From contig VWZF01006663.1 in assembly GCA_013396755.1 (NCBI GenBank), forward strand, positions 62,001 to 126,000: a DNA stretch of 64,000 bases, read 5' to 3'. The notes under the pieces were generated by a model that made no database searches, was not told the DNA's origin, and saw nothing but the letters and a program-made list of their open reading frames with translations. The stretch is from Sclerurus mexicanus (lineage: Eukaryota; Chordata; Aves; Passeriformes; Furnariidae). The stretch's first letter is position 1; each line of letters starts with the position of its first letter. Positions 1 to 14,500 of the stretch are shown one piece after another. The translations under genes were made by a program, and so were the position numbers.

Positions 1-239
1 ATTCATGAGAGATTAGAGATTGGCTAGGTAGAAGTGGCTTTTAAAGGAAATGGCCCAATGGTGGTTTCCAACTGAGAAAGTCATTGAGTCACTGACTGCC
101 AGAGGCAGCCCAGAGGTCTTAAAAGGGATGGGATCACTTGTCTGATTTTCTACACGTTTTGTTTGGGCTTCTGCCTTATCCACTGTCACAGGAGGACACT
201 GAGCTTTGAGCTGATGCCACATTGTTGTCCTTGTGCTAT

Positions 240-352
240 TCGTGTAGCTGTGGCTCTTGGGGACACAGTTTAGGGATGGACTTGGCAGTGCTAGGACTGC
301 AAAGAGCGGGACTCAATGATCTTCAAGGTCTTCCCCAACCTAAATGATTCTA
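240..352 (+). repeat. CR1 LINE 3' fragment
   Basis: The sequence contains GGACTTGGCAGTGCTAGG, a diverged GGACTCAATGATCTTCAAGG, then CCAACCTAAATGATTCTATGA, the typical 3' end of avian CR1 elements in plus orientation. It is 5'-truncated, as most CR1 copies are. The left boundary is approximate. Confidence 0.88.
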
Positions 353-3300
353 TGACACTATTCCAAAATTTAAGGATTTGGTCACTGATCAGCAGAGATT
401 AAGATAAAATATCCTAATAATTTTTGGCATGTGACACTCCAGCTACCTTTCACGTTCTGTTATTGAGGTAGGGACAAGGAGCAGTCCTCTGGGGAAGTAG
501 TAATGATAAAAACGAGCAAGACACCACCCTCTGGAGTGCCGTGGTTGCTGTAACAAGCTGGTTAACACTCTCCTGTTGTCTGGTGGGCTCTGGAAGAGAA
601 GAGCCAGCTCCTCAGTTTTGGTCAGTGGTGATGCAGGACATGACTTGAGCCCTGTTTTTTGCCCAAGAGAAGCAAAGAGTTGGCACCGAGTGTTGCATGG
701 AGGACCTGTGACAGCCAGCACCCGGCAGCCAGCGGGTGGCACTGTTGTTGCAAGGAAACTTACAAAAAAAAAAGCCATTTAACACTTCGGAGCTGTTTGG
801 ATGGAAGTTTTCCATTGAAAACAGCACTTTTGCCGAAATTGAAACGTTTCATGGCACATGTCCCTTCTCCATGAATTTTTAATGGAGAAAAATGTAAATT
901 GCTCAGTTTGACTTTATAATTGCAATATAGCTCTTTTCCTCCTTATTGAATCAGTTTATTAGTTTATATGGATACGCAATTTCAATATAATTCTTAATTT
1001 TATAGGTTTCTTTATCCCAGTGACTTAAACTCTCAAAAATTAAATGGTCTTGCATTGTGGGAAAAAAAACCCCCACAAACATTTTGATATTATTTTTAAT
1101 AAAAAAAGTAACAACAACTTTATAAAGCCTTTCAAATATTGTCCCAGAGGAAAACATCATCTTTGAGTCTCCATGTGAGATAAAAATATGTTTCTGAAGG
1201 GTTGAATTTTGTATGGGCTGAGTGATCTGTGTTTTGATCTGCTCTGGATGGATCTCCTTGACAAAAGAACGTGCTTTGAGGTGCTGTTTCATGGTGCCAC
1301 GTGAGTGGCAGTGCTGCCCAGCAGAACATGTGCTACAGAGGGACATCTCCATCCTGCTTGGAGGAGATGTTCATCACTCTGTGATGCCAGGTGAGGCGAC
1401 ACCAGACCCTGATGTCTCCACAAGCTGTCCAGGGCAGGAATGGTGCCAACACGGGGCTGCAATTTCAGGTAGTTATTGCTTTTTAAAAATACCCTGTTGG
1501 TGGGGCCCAACCAGGACCAGCTCTCTGTCTCTGTTACTGGAGGGCGATGGGTGTTTACAAAGCAGCTACAAGCAGTGCAGAAGCTGGGAGGCAAAGGGAA
1601 TGAGAGCTCAGTGAATTGGAGAGGGAACACCTTCCCTTTCCTCTCTTCCAAAATTAAAAACCCCACTAGTTATTCCTATATGGCTTGTCTTGTTTGTTAT
1701 GGCAAATGTGCAAAACATGGGTTTGTTCTGCATAGACAGGCTAAGATATTTATAGTGATTTCTCATACAGTCTTGCTGGAGGAAGCCCAAATTCTTCTTT
1801 CTGCCATATGCAAAACTTGCCACAGTTATTACAGACTTCTCAGATCCTGCCCACTTCATGTCAAGTTAGCACTGCCACAGCTCCACCGTGCAGAGCAGCA
1901 GCATTTGGAGTGACACACACAGGGGCCCTATGGAAATAAACCCGGTGACAGGGATGTTGGCTGCAGGATCTGGAGTCAGGATCCATAAATATACTTGTTT
2001 TCTAATTGGAAGTGAATAATGGCTCTATAAGATCTCAGGAGCAGCCTGCGTCCCTCTGGACTGCACGGCAGAGCCACTGCAGCTCCACACGAAGATTGCT
2101 TAAGCATATGCAGTCACCTCACTGAAATCAAGATCCCTAATTAGGTCAAGACTAATTCCACAGAGGTATTCAAAGTAAGTATGTACATAAATGGTTTTTT
2201 TAGATCAGGGCATAAAGAAAGACCTCTAGATATCCCAGTGGAAGACCAGAATTCCTAAGTTTCCTCCAGGGACACGTAGCTGTGCTTTTATTCCTGTAAG
2301 TGCTGCAGTGAACTCTTTGAGGAAGCTTAGCAATAAAGACAAGCACATCCTTTTTCGTTTTTGTTTGACACAGTTACTTTGGTGAATGTGTCAACACTGG
2401 AGAAAGAACCAAATTGTGTTACTACCCCTGTCAATTCTTAAACAGCACTGCAGAGTCCCCCTCTCCTCCCCAAATGAGGAAGAGAAATTCACACTGTAAT
2501 ATTAATAACTGTGGGGCCCTTCAGCCTTTAATAATTAACACACTGCTAACTGTAGCTGAATGTTCCTTTTTCTGATGCCAATTACAGACCCATTTGGCCC
2601 AGGCTCAGCTGATGGAAGTGGCTGAGCAGCAGTGTTATAATAGAGACCTAGAGCTGAGAGAAATTGTTCTCCTTTGGCCCACACAGTAGATTAAATAAAG
2701 CTTTGGGCTCAAACAGTGGAGAAGCCAAAGCATCAGGTGTTACAGAAGAATAAAGTACTTCTGTACCCCAGTCATTCCAAACCAGGGACTACTTTAACAT
2801 CAGAGCCAATTCCTGGGGCCTGCTGACAAATACACTCACCTAGTCTAAGGTAAAATGAAATGTTCCTTTTAATAAGTGACAACTCTTCATACACTTGTCA
2901 CTTTTCCCCAGGATTCTGCTGAGTAGGAGTCTCTTGCTGGTATTTTCCATCTGAAATAGAGTTGCTAGTGCAGCTCTAACAAGAAGTTTAGCATTTAGAA
3001 AACCTACTATGATCTTTGCAACATGATTTACAAGTTTTGAATAAATGTTGTTAGTGTTTTGCTGCAGCATCATGATGTTCTGGCAGTGTTCTTGCTACCT
3101 TAGACACTTGTGCCTGCAGACAGGCCAATTTAACAGTAACAGCCTAAATACTTCTCAGTCTATAGCCCTCCTTCAAAAGGTCTGTTATGCAACCAGAAGA
3201 AGAAGGGAAGGGAACTAGTAAGTTCCACGTTGTGGTTACCTAGCAGCTAAAACTGAGTGATGGAGGCTGCCATGAATTCTGTCTTCCTGCCCCTGGTTGT

Positions 3301-6300
3301 GCAATCCCACACCTTCCCTCGCAAGAGCAGCTGTCAAGTGAGAAGGTGCAGAGAGCTGATCCAGCTGAAAACTAACCTAACAAAAAAATAGTCAGTTTTT
3401 GTTGGTGTGGCTTCCCATCTGTGGTTAGAACAGCTCAAGCAATCATAGCATTATACCCAGAATTAATCAAAAGAGGTAGTGAGAGAGACTTGGACTTGCA
3501 CTGGATTATGTCACATAGAGGGTGTTTTTAATAACAACAACTCTTTCTTATCAGTCTTTTCTAATACTAATGTTAGTTCTCATTGTGTGGCGTGGCCATT
3601 GGTGTGCTCATTTTCAGCTAATTGATAGCAATTAATAAAGCTCTCAGGAGGTTTTCTGACTTTCAGGGTATTTTCTCACCGCTTAAATCTGAGAAGTTGT
3701 GAGGTGGAAGCAGAGTAGGGACAGGAGTGAGAAATTCTTCTGCTCAGTTATAACTGTGGGTGACAGCAGCTGGAGATTAGAGAAAATTCCACAGACACCT
3801 ACACCAGCCGAAGAGGGGGGTGGTTAGAACATCAGATGAGGTGACTCAAGGGCACCTGAACAGCCATGAATGCCTGGGTTAGACACGCTGAGCCTTGAGG
3901 GCAAGGGGAGAATGTGGGGTCCTCACAATCAGAGCTAAGGCTTCAATAGTTTGAAAGCAGGAAGCAGATTGAGAATTGAAGGCAATGGAAATGCATCCAG
4001 AACAATCCAAAATCCCATTGCAGAATTCTAGCCCTGAACTCACTCCTGAGTTAATGAGGAATTATGAATGGAATCTTTACCTGGGTACAGTAAGGGGAAT
4101 TTTCAGTGAAAGGTTGAAATCATGTATTTTATATTATGTTCTTTAGATTTTAATTTTATTTTTATATATAGCTTTCCTTATGTCTTTTATTGCAGTGTTA
4201 GTTCCTCATAGGCATGGCCACCCTGCCTTAATTTGCCATTCTCTGTAGTGTGTGTTGATGACCAGAGCTGGGTAATGATTTGTGTCTGCCAGGTGTCTGT
4301 GCCACATCCTGGAAGATGTGGGCCAGCAGAGCTCCAGTCCTAGAGGGGAACAGGAAAAAAGCAAAGGAACCACAGTTCTCGAAGACACAATTGCCGTGTT
4401 TCAGAATTCAAATATCCTGCATTTTGATGGTTCAGCTTTGCAGTGAGAAAGCAACATTTTCTGAAAAAAACATTGCCTGAAACTGAAATTTCCATTGGAA
4501 ATCTAGCTCTGATGGAAAAAATTCCAATGGATCTATCCTTGGTCCTTCTCTGCATTTCTTAAATGAGAGCTGGTTCTTATCTGCTTCAGCAACACATGGT
4601 GTGGTTCGATGGCTCAATATATAAATATAAATGAAAAGTACTGCTGCAATTGCAAGGAATTTTATGATATGGAAATATAAAAACCATCGGAATGGATTAA
4701 AATTAAGACAGTAAAAAGGGTTATGTTTTGAGGATAATCTGATAATTCTAAGATGACATTTAAAATTTTTAGCCCTCCTACAGAAAGTGGAAAAAAAAGC
4801 TTTTCAGATGTTTTTAGTTAAAAGAATTCTAGCAAGCTCTATTTGGGAGAAGTGAGTACTCATATTTCTATGTAACATCAAAACAAAGACAGGATTGCTT
4901 CACAGTTTGGACATTTTGGTAGCGATAATTTTTTGCACACTCCTGCTACTACTCCCACCACTTACTTGGTCTTGTGGGTTTGCATTGGCTCTGCTGTGCC
5001 AGGGAAAGTTCTTGATATTTCAGACACAGAAATGGCAAATCAGTTTCAGAAGGACCCAAATACGTGTGAATATTTGGCATGCAGAAATTGCAGCAGAACC
5101 CCTGGCATCTTGCTGTGAGTGTGGGAGAGCAAAGCTTAGGTCCCTGCTTGTATGTTCCAGTTCCCGTAGCTCTGGCTCCGGCATAGTCAGGTGAGCTTTT
5201 GCTCTGTGTTTTGACCAGAAATTCCATCCCACACTTAGCCAGTCTTCCCATAAAAACCATCAAATCCAGCCTTTTGTCTCTGAAAATGCATTTTGTTGAA
5301 AAAAAACTCGGCCAGCTTCATTCTGGGTCCTAGTGTGGTATTAACTGTAAACAATAATTATGAAGAGAGGATTTAAAAAAATCTCTGCAGGTTCTGATTA
5401 GAATAAAGACCAAGATTAAATTTTCCTGGGAAACAGTAGTTAAATTCTTCTGCTATGCTTTGTTATGTCTGTTTCGTGGCCATGCAGACCCTAGAAAAGC
5501 AGGGGATTAGCAGAAAATGCAAACCAGGGCGGGGAAAGTTGCTCTTTAGGAGGGATTTGAAATTATTATACTGGATTTACCCTCGGTGAGAGCAGAGCTT
5601 GTCTTTAAGTTTGAGATCCATGTCACAAGATGGCCATGAGATGTTTTGCCCACATTGTCATAGCTTTCCAAAGGCCACAAGAAGGTGCACGTGTCAGCAC
5701 CACAAAAAGTCAGGATACTCCTCAGGAAAAATGGCCAACACAGACATTTTTAAGATAATCCATGAACTACCCCCATAAAAGCGGTAGCTGCTTAAGAGGC
5801 AGAGATTTCATTTTTAATACTGATCTTTTCTCCCTGCAGAACCTTGCTCCCACCTTATCAATATTTTAGACAAGAAAGAGAAACCTTGTGCAGCTGCAGA
5901 GGCAATTTGGAGGGATTAAAAATTTATCCTGTTTTGAGCAAAGCTTTCAGCAGGTGCTGGAATCGTTTAATCACAGGTGGGGAACCTGCACAGCCTCTCT
6001 TTCCAACCGGAGTGAAGGTCCTGCAAACCCTTTCATGTCAGGACCTACTTCCAGCTCCAGCCATAGAGGGTCCCACACTTTGCCTGGAACAGCAAGACAA
6101 CTTGAGTCTGGCATGTAAAAGTGACATTTTTTCATACAGTTTCTTTCACTCGGTGAGGGAATAGAGTCCAGCCCAGTCTTAGCAGCTCAGTTACCATGTC
6201 AGGATTACACCAGCCTTTGAATTTGGCTCAGTAATTGAAAGGCCTAATTAACATTAGCTGAAACTCAGAATTTCGGCTCTGCAGGAAATTCAGACAATTC

Positions 6301-9300
6301 CATGTTGGTTTCCACTCAGAGGTGCAAAGAGCCATGTGGTTTAGAAATTTCCCTCCAAAATATCCCCCCTGCCAAGAATTTTATTGGAGTGAAGAAGGAG
6401 GAAAACAGGAAACTTCCAGTTGACACTCAGAAATCAAAACAAAACCCTGATTTCTGAAAGACTTTTAAGCATATGTTTTCTTCCTGTGGCTAAAGGAAAC
6501 CTAATTAAAACATTCCCTTCCAAGTATTTTTCAGTGAAATTTCATCATGATTATAATGTCAAAAGGGACATTTTGCATAAACAAACCAGCATTTTTTCAG
6601 GTGGAGGAACATTATCTGGAGACTATTTCCTTTATTTACTTGCCCTATTTGACACTAAGACAGTTGGGTTGCTAATCTGTACCAAGGAGCAAATATACAC
6701 CACTGCTAAGGACAGAGTAAGCTTTCTCTGCTCTCAAGAGAATAAGTTGCAGCTGACAGTGATAGATTGTGCAGAGCAACCCCATACCACTTGTTTACAG
6801 ATCTGCATGTAATTTCCACCCACTCCAAGTAATTCCTTTTATCAACACCAATAATGAGAAGCACCAAAGAATCATCACATTTTCTGGCTGGGAATGGTAT
6901 AAGATGGCCTTGCACAGTGTGCTGTGACAGTTCAGATGAGGGCAGACAGCAATTTGGTGAGAAATAGTTCAGTGAAGGGAAAAAAAACATATACTTTTCA
7001 GGCAGGATTTAAACTTTGCACCTCAGTGCTGGGCAGGTTTCTGCAGCATTTGTCATAGGTAATACTGGAGATCTTCTTCTGACTAAGCTCTAAATAATTG
7101 CTGCCAGGATGGCATCGTGGTGCAGATGAATATTTCTCCAACAAAAGAAAAACAGCATGTTGATTCTTCAACCACAGAAAGCCATAATTGTAATTTAAAA
7201 TCTGGCATGTTGTTTAAAATACTAAATTGGTTATCTTTCAGAATCTTTATAAATATACATCTAAACTATCACTCTGAATACATTTGAAAGTGTAAAGAAA
7301 GAGACATTCTTTTTTTTCTGGCAAGGGATTAGGCTATTGGTTGTTTTATTTTTAAGACATTTCCAAATTTAAATATCAAGGCCTAAGCAAGAAATTAAAT
7401 TAAAAAGTCCTACCTGCACAGAAAGTAAAGCTCATTCTGTTTCAAAGGTATTCATTCCTGTTACATTTACCAAAAAAAGTTATAATTATGAAATTACAAC
7501 AATTATTTGAAACGTCTTTTGCTCACACAATAGCAAGTGTTCCTGCTCCTCCTCTCACAAGAACCATATCAAATACTTTTTTTTCATTAAAATGAAGAAG
7601 TGCCAGGGGGAAAAAACCCTAGAATAATAGAACTTCAGCTCCAGAGATGCCAAACTGTTATCAAGGACTGGGAAAGGATATACATTTTCAGAAATATTGG
7701 AAGGAAAGGGGAAAAAAAGAATCAAGCTTTGACATTAACAGGATGACAACAGCCATTGGCTCCTGCTCACTAACTTACCCCAGGATTTCAGCAGTGAGAT
7801 AATGAGGTTTTCACTGACTCCTATGGAAATGGATCTGACACAGACCAGCCTCTGCTCTTTGGCCTGGTTGTTATTGTGTGGAGTTCTTCCCTGGAAGAGT
7901 TCGGACAAAAATAATAACCCTGGGGTGAGGAGTTCAAGAGCAGGGAGTGTGTGTCACACAGGTAAATCACAGGTGCTTGAATCAGCTCTGCACTCCTGTG
8001 ATGTCTGAATGTAAGCAGAGCTCTTGGAAATCCAGAGCTTTGAAAGCTTGGGAGATTGGAGGATCTCTCTAGTGCTGATCTCAAAAGGAAATATTCTGCC
8101 AGTAGAGAAAAAAGGGCTCAGACATTGCTCCTACTCTAGAAAGCGTGTTGTGGTTTCATGCTTTAAAATAGTATTACAAGCATGGAAGATGTTATCAAAA
8201 CTTGAGAGTCCATAAAATGATTTTCACATAATTTCTCCCAGTTGCAACTAGGAACCAAGAAGTAGTGGGGAGAAGACCTGTAGATCATCTTTTAGATTTT
8301 TTTCCTGGTGTGATTTTTTACTCTATAGACAAGACAGTGGTTAAATGGTAACAGTCAAAAGGTGTTAGGTACCTCTTACTGTTTTAAATAATTAAGACAC
8401 TGGTGCATATTTGCATCTTAAATCAGAAAGTCGCATTTTTAAAAGCTTCCTCAATGCAGCAACACTTTAGTGATGCTAAGTTAATGAATATTAAGTTGTA
8501 AATCTCTCTCTTCAGTGACTCTTGAGCAAGGAAATTCAAGGAACAGAACTGATTTTGTCCCCTGAACCTTTCTATTGCTGCCTGTACCATGTGTTCTGGC
8601 AAACAACCTTCCCAGAAAACACCTGGGAGGGTTGTCCCATACCTTTCCACGTGCAGAGCATCCCCCAGTGTCTGTAGCCTGGGCTGGAGGTGTCAGCTCA
8701 GTCAGTCCTTGTGTCACTCTGCTGCCCTGCTGTCCATTTTACTGCAAGGCCAAGTTGTTACTTAGAGAAGATTTCTGTCCTCTGGCATAGCAGTGGTTTG
8801 GGGTTCAGCTTGCTGTGATTGCAGCCCTTGGAGGGTGTGGGCAGATGAGGTGACTTTCCTGTCTTGGATGTGTACTATTTATCAATAACATCAGGAATGT
8901 ATGGGCATGATGCCAAGACTACACAATGAGCTCTAGTCCTGAGAAACATGACAAGAACATGGCCAGGTACTCAGAGCGTGTGTCTGCAGACATCCATATG
9001 TGCTGGGCCGGGTGTTGGCATGAATTTCAGTCTCCTCTGTACTAACAAATGCTGCAGCATTTTAGGCACTGACCTACGAAGCAGCCCATGTGGGTGGACC
9101 CCTTGGCAAAGCCCTCTGAATTCTGAGTCTTTGTTTGCCAGTGCAGGAGGGGAATGTGCAGCTCCTGGAAAAATTACGTTGATGCTCGTTTGTAGAAACC
9201 TCAGCCTCACTGCTACTGATCATGGATTTTGTGATCCCTGCATTTGGGGCTCAGATTCGTCCATCACTGACGCTTAAACCTAAGAGAAAATCCAGCTATA

Positions 9301-11319
9301 TGCCAAGGAATATCTTAAGTGTTGTTTGTGTGTTTGTGGCACAACCTGTGTGTTTTTGGCAAACTGGAAGAAGAGAAAATACCGTAACACTTGGCTTAAA
9401 AAGAAATTCTTTACAAGTTCTGGTGCATATGATGCAGCTTATAGAAGGAAATTGAGCTGAAAGAGTACTGTAGTGACATGCTTGATCACTAAGGAAAGGA
9501 GATGTAATGATTTTGGACAGCAACTGTCAGGGTTAAGAAAGTTATTTGTTCCATTGGTTTATGGCACAGACTAGTAGTATTTTATTGTCAAGCAGAATTA
9601 GTTTTATATCAAGAAGAGTGATTACTTGGGTTCACTGTGTTTGAGATTAAACTTGATTTCATGTCCATTATTGACTTAGGCTTTACATTCAGAGGAGAAG
9701 CGGTTTATATTTTACTTAAGGGGATTTGATCACAGTAGATGTAATCTTCAATGGTTTCTGCAAATAAATTAGTAAAGTTGCTATGCCTTTTACAGTAACT
9801 GGAGAAGAAAAGTGAAAGGGTATTATCTCCTCAAAAGCAGTGCTAAAAGAAGATGTCAAAAAATGCTGTTTAGCTTTTCCAGGATGCAAGGGACATGCTA
9901 ACACTTCAGTGTGGGGTACAGGGAAGCAGGAACCGCACAGAAGATACTCTGTCAATGGCACACTGTAGCTTCAGACTAAAAGATATGGATTTGACAAAGG
10001 GATGCCAAAAAGTCACTGTACATCATCTCCTCTAGTTTATCCTGAAATTACACCAGAGGAGGGAGGGACATCCAAGGTGCTTTCCATCATTAGAACAGGG
10101 TCAAGGAAGGACAAAGCGTGGGCGTGCTCTGTAGGAGGTGAATGTGCCAAGTGTGTAATACATGTCACTACCAACAGTCCCGTTTGAAGTGCCTTCAATC
10201 AGACAGTGGGTTAGAACATGCCATGAGGAACCTCCCAAGCAGCGCGGGCTGGGCCGGGTCCTGCTCTGCTGCTGCTGGGAAATCTGTAGCCAAGAGAAGA
10301 CGGATGGTTTGTGGCCAGCCAGGGCTCTGCTGCCTGGGGCGGTGGTTCAGGTCTACAGAGGGAGGAGAGAAAGCATTCCATGGAAGCCACTGTCAAAAGT
10401 AGGCCGTGTTAGCTTGAGAGCTCTGCATGCAGCATTCCCCAGGGGACGGATGGTGTGGGATGCTATTGATTGTACCTTCACTATGAGCAGTGGTGGGAGC
10501 AGAAAACAAGTCCTGCCAGCTTTATTTAGAGCTGTCATATTCAGACCATCATGATTCTCAGCTCCTCTGGCTTCCAAAACACTGTGCTTTTTTAGAGCTT
10601 TCCTCAGACACAGATGTGTCAGTAGATGCTGAACTAGCACTGCACCCAAGAAATGGCTGGGCCAGCACTGAGCCATGAGGTATTTATTGTCTTCCTCTTG
10701 CCCCCCACTGTATCTGTACCTTGCCTCTGTGAGCCATGCATTTTTCAAACAGCCTGGAACAGGGACCACAATGCACATCTTTAAAGGCATTTAGACTTAC
10801 CTGCTACCTGTGTGCACAGGATTTTCACCTGCATGCTTACACAGCCTTTACCTGGCCAGGATCACTGTGCAGCTAACCTAAAAAACCCCTCTGCCTGCTG
10901 GCAAGCCTGACCCACCACAGGATGGTCAGTGTTGCATTTAGTCCCCAGCTCCCATGAGGTTTCCTATCTCCATACATGTCTATGCATTGTTTATCCCTAC
11001 TAGATGGTAATTCAGGAAACAAATCATGCATTGTGTTCTGTTCTTTGCCCAGAATGCAGTGCACAAACACCCTCTGCAACTAAGCACTTGTTGCACAGTT
11101 AAACATGAGTAGCTACCAAGATGTATAGCAGCTGCTGTTGGCCAAGGCTCAGGTAGGGATCTTTTCCCTTCTGTAGTTTGGGTTACTCCTTGTTCTTCAT
11201 TCCCTGCAGAGCATTTGGTTCATTAGGGACACAACAAAGCACAGTTCCACCTGTCTGCAATAGCCTCAAGGGTCAGGTGTTTACCACCTCATTTGTCCTT
11301 TCACTGAGAGACATGGAGA
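353..11319. other. Intergenic DNA without a supported gene
   Basis: Many short ORFs occur on both strands, none over about 150 codons, none with recognisable domains and none with flanking splice sites forming a conserved frame. AT-rich stretches containing TAATTA-like homeodomain cores occur near 2490-2720, 3575-3665 and 6215-6290 and may be regulatory. GC content rises modestly around 10230-10480 without forming a clear CpG island. Confidence 0.6.
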
Positions 11320-11555
11320 ATAATCTGGCTCCATTTCCTTTATTCCTTCTGATGTGATACTTAGAAACATTGTGAAGATTGCTCCTGAGAGACCCAGACT
11401 TCTCCAGGCTCAGCCTCACTGCACGTGTCTGGTGCTGCAATCCCTTAACCACCTTGGTGGCCCTTCACTGGACCCGTATGTCCTTGTCTTAAAGTGGGGC
11501 ATCCAGAACTGACAACAGTTCTCCACATGTGGTCTCATGAGTGCTAAGTAGCTTT
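11320..11555 (-). repeat. CR1 LINE fragment (internal 3' region)
   Basis: On the plus strand the run contains CTTCTCCAGGCTCAGCC, then GTGGCCCTTCACTGGAC, then CCAGAACTGACAACAGTTCTCCACATGTGG-type sequence and finally AGTGCTAAGTAG. These are the reverse complement of the conserved CR1 region just before its 3' UTR, in the right order and spacing but diverged, so the copy is old. Boundaries are approximate. Confidence 0.87.
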
Positions 11556-14500
11556 TTGAGGCTTTGGAAAGATGTCTCCATTCCAAAGGAGAAAGAAAAG
11601 AGGAAGCAGATGCATGGTCTTGAAACTAATTGAATGCATTCATTGAGATGGGTGTTAAAAATAAAAAGCTGTTGCCCAAAGCATTTTTTTAAAACTAATT
11701 TGGGAGCTTGTTTATCATTTTACTTTCTCTGTTCAGTGAACTGGTTCAGATTAAATGGATCACTAAGTTATGGCTACAATAGAAATGAAAGAGCATGTGT
11801 TTTCTAATTTAGGTATATGGACAAGTGCCCTTTTTTTGCTGGAAGGAGAACAAAGCTTGTATTGCTCAATAGCGAAATAGTTGAACCAAATGCTTCTCAG
11901 TATAGGTGGCAAAGTGTGCGACAGGTATCTGCTGCTGTGGCTCTGGTAAGCTTTTCTTGTTGTAATGCTTAAGAAAAGAACCTGCGAATGTGACCAAGTC
12001 ATGCTTGATAGACAGGTCAAGGTCATAAATCATTTGCTTTGGAGAATGTTACCCAGTGGCACTTGGGAACACAAGCCCTGTTAGTTTTCAGGAAGATTTA
12101 GCCTTCTCCCCACTTAAAGGATTTGTTAAAGGTATTTGGAAGCTGTAGGAGATGCCAAAATGTATGTAGATGCCAAAGATTTGGAAATCTGAGCAGCTTT
12201 TTCCTGGTGCCTTGTTCTCTTCCCAGACTGGAACCAGTTGTGAATGATCTCAGGGATGCAAGACTCTGGTATCTTCTGTATTTCTCCCTGACTTCCACTC
12301 TTCTTCCCCCTTCAACAGCAGAAAGGTCCATTACTGATGCCTTTCTCTGGGACACTGTAGGGTAGGGAGGCAACTGCAACATTTTTTGTTGTGAGATTAT
12401 TTTTTTCATGACCACAAAACCCAACAATCCTCAACATAAGGACAAGCCAGGTATAGTATATAAAAGCCATGTTAAAAAAACACTGAACCATGTAGGAATA
12501 GATTCAGTAAAAAGCATATAGTTTTAAGTAATGAGATCTGGCACACTTCTGACACATTTGATCCATTCCAAAAAAAGACCCCAAACTGTGAATCTCTTCT
12601 TCTGTTTTCTTTTTTTTTACACCATGCAGATAATTGAATGATGTATCATTTACAAAGTATGATGCTGATATTCTGAAAATGCCACCTGTTCCTACCTTCT
12701 GTATTGATGTGGCTACCTCACTGTTTCTACCTTCTATTTTTAATTCCTTGGCAGGAAAAAAAAAGAAAAAAAAAACAAAACAACAAACCAAACTTGTCTA
12801 GTGCTACATTATTAACTTTCATGAAAGGAATTTTCAAAAAAATATTGTAGAAATCTTTTTTTTTGTTTTTTATCTATGAAAATTGCCAGTCCTGTAACTG
12901 CAGAAACACCTAGTATCTACATCACCTGCAGCTACGAGGCATTTAAATGTGAGTCATACCAGCCACCTTCTCAACATGACCTGTCCTCTGCCTCCAGTTT
13001 TTAATATGAGGGATGTTGTTTGCCAGAGGCTCACTCAGGTCCTGCGGAGAGGGGACTTCTGTTAGAGAAGATTCCTTGCTGTAGAAGTATCCTTGCTAAA
13101 ACAACAGCCTGTGAACACGAGCAGCAGGTGATCAATTTTAAGAATGAACCCAAATTAATGGCCAGATTGAATGGCTCCAAGGGCTTGCATGAAGTAATTT
13201 CAAAGTGTCTATTTTTAAAAATGGCACAAAATGAAGGCAGAAAGCCGGCCCAGAGATGTATGTCTCTGGCTAGGGACACTGTCACCTTCTGGCAAGTAAG
13301 GGGAACTGGGTGACTTAGAGACTATATTACATTGACAAGAGCATACTTCCATTGTTTGGATTGCTGGTACCTGCAGTGCTGACTCAGACCACTTGCATTT
13401 CCTTTAAAAATACTCTACATCCTCAGGAGTTACAGTGACCACGAGCAAAACAAGGTAAGACAGTAAAGAAACCGTAGCACAGTCAAATCACAGCTGAACA
13501 TACAGCAAAAATCCTTGCTTTGATCCTTGTTTGCCTTCAGAAATACTAAGTCAAGTGTCCTTATTTAAATGAAGCTTAGTTTAAAGTGGAAGCAGTGCCT
13601 CAGGAATGCCTCGGTGGCTGCTGGGTGTGTAATAAACTTGTTCAGAAAAGGGCTGGTGATCTGTACCTTGTTACTGATGGGCCCCACCAGCACAGGAGGC
13701 TTCTGTGTTTATGAGAAAGCTTTTTGCTCCTCCTGTGCTGCGCTGCCTGGTTCCTGCTGCACCTGTGGGCAGGTGAGTCCCCCTAAGGATGCCCAAATCC
13801 GTGCAGCTTCAGACGGGGCCCAGGAGGCAGAGGTGCCACAGAGCTCTCAGTGTGATGGAAGCAGCAGCTGCCTGTTTGTAATCGGGAATCCTGAAAAGGC
13901 TCATTACATCCCCACTGTGATCAGGGATCTGCCAGCTTTCCATTTCCAATATACTTTCTGCTGGTGGGATCAATGGAAGGAAATTCAGCAAGATAAGAGA
14001 AAGTCTTTTTGAATTAGGGAATGCCCTGAGAAACTCTGGCTTTTAGAAACCATGTGTAGAGGAAAACAGCTTCTGTGGGGCAGCAAATTAAATGGCCTTC
14101 GTTACGTGCTCAGCTTCTTCTGGCACAAACCCTAAAAGCCTGAAATGTTTTGCTAGTCTACATTTTGGTGATGTGATGTGTGCTGTGGTGCTTTTAAACC
14201 ATTTGCTAAGTTAGAACGATGCATTAGAGATGGCTCAGAGCCAGAAAAGGGCTTGAGCAACCAACCCTCTTCTGCAAGGGCCAGATCTAACTGAGCACCA
14301 CACCCCGTATTTACAGACATGCCAGACAAAGGAGCTAATTTGATGCATTTATTCCCAGTAACCACATACCTAAACTAAAAAGTGAAGATACCTCCATGCT
14401 TTTATATTATGGAACAGTTTTGCAAAAGTTACTGCATTTGCTGTATTGAACCCCAGCCTGTATTTATCAGCACTGGCTGAAAACTGCATGTTGGTCTGAC

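Noticed and set aside
12755..12793. Poly(A) tail of a processed pseudogene
   Set aside because: No gene-like sequence was recognised upstream of the A-rich tract on either side and no clear target-site duplication was seen.
13569..14012. 147-codon plus frame in the intergenic region
   Set aside because: Cysteine-rich but without a recognisable fold or repeated spacing; no promoter, splice or poly(A) context supports a gene.
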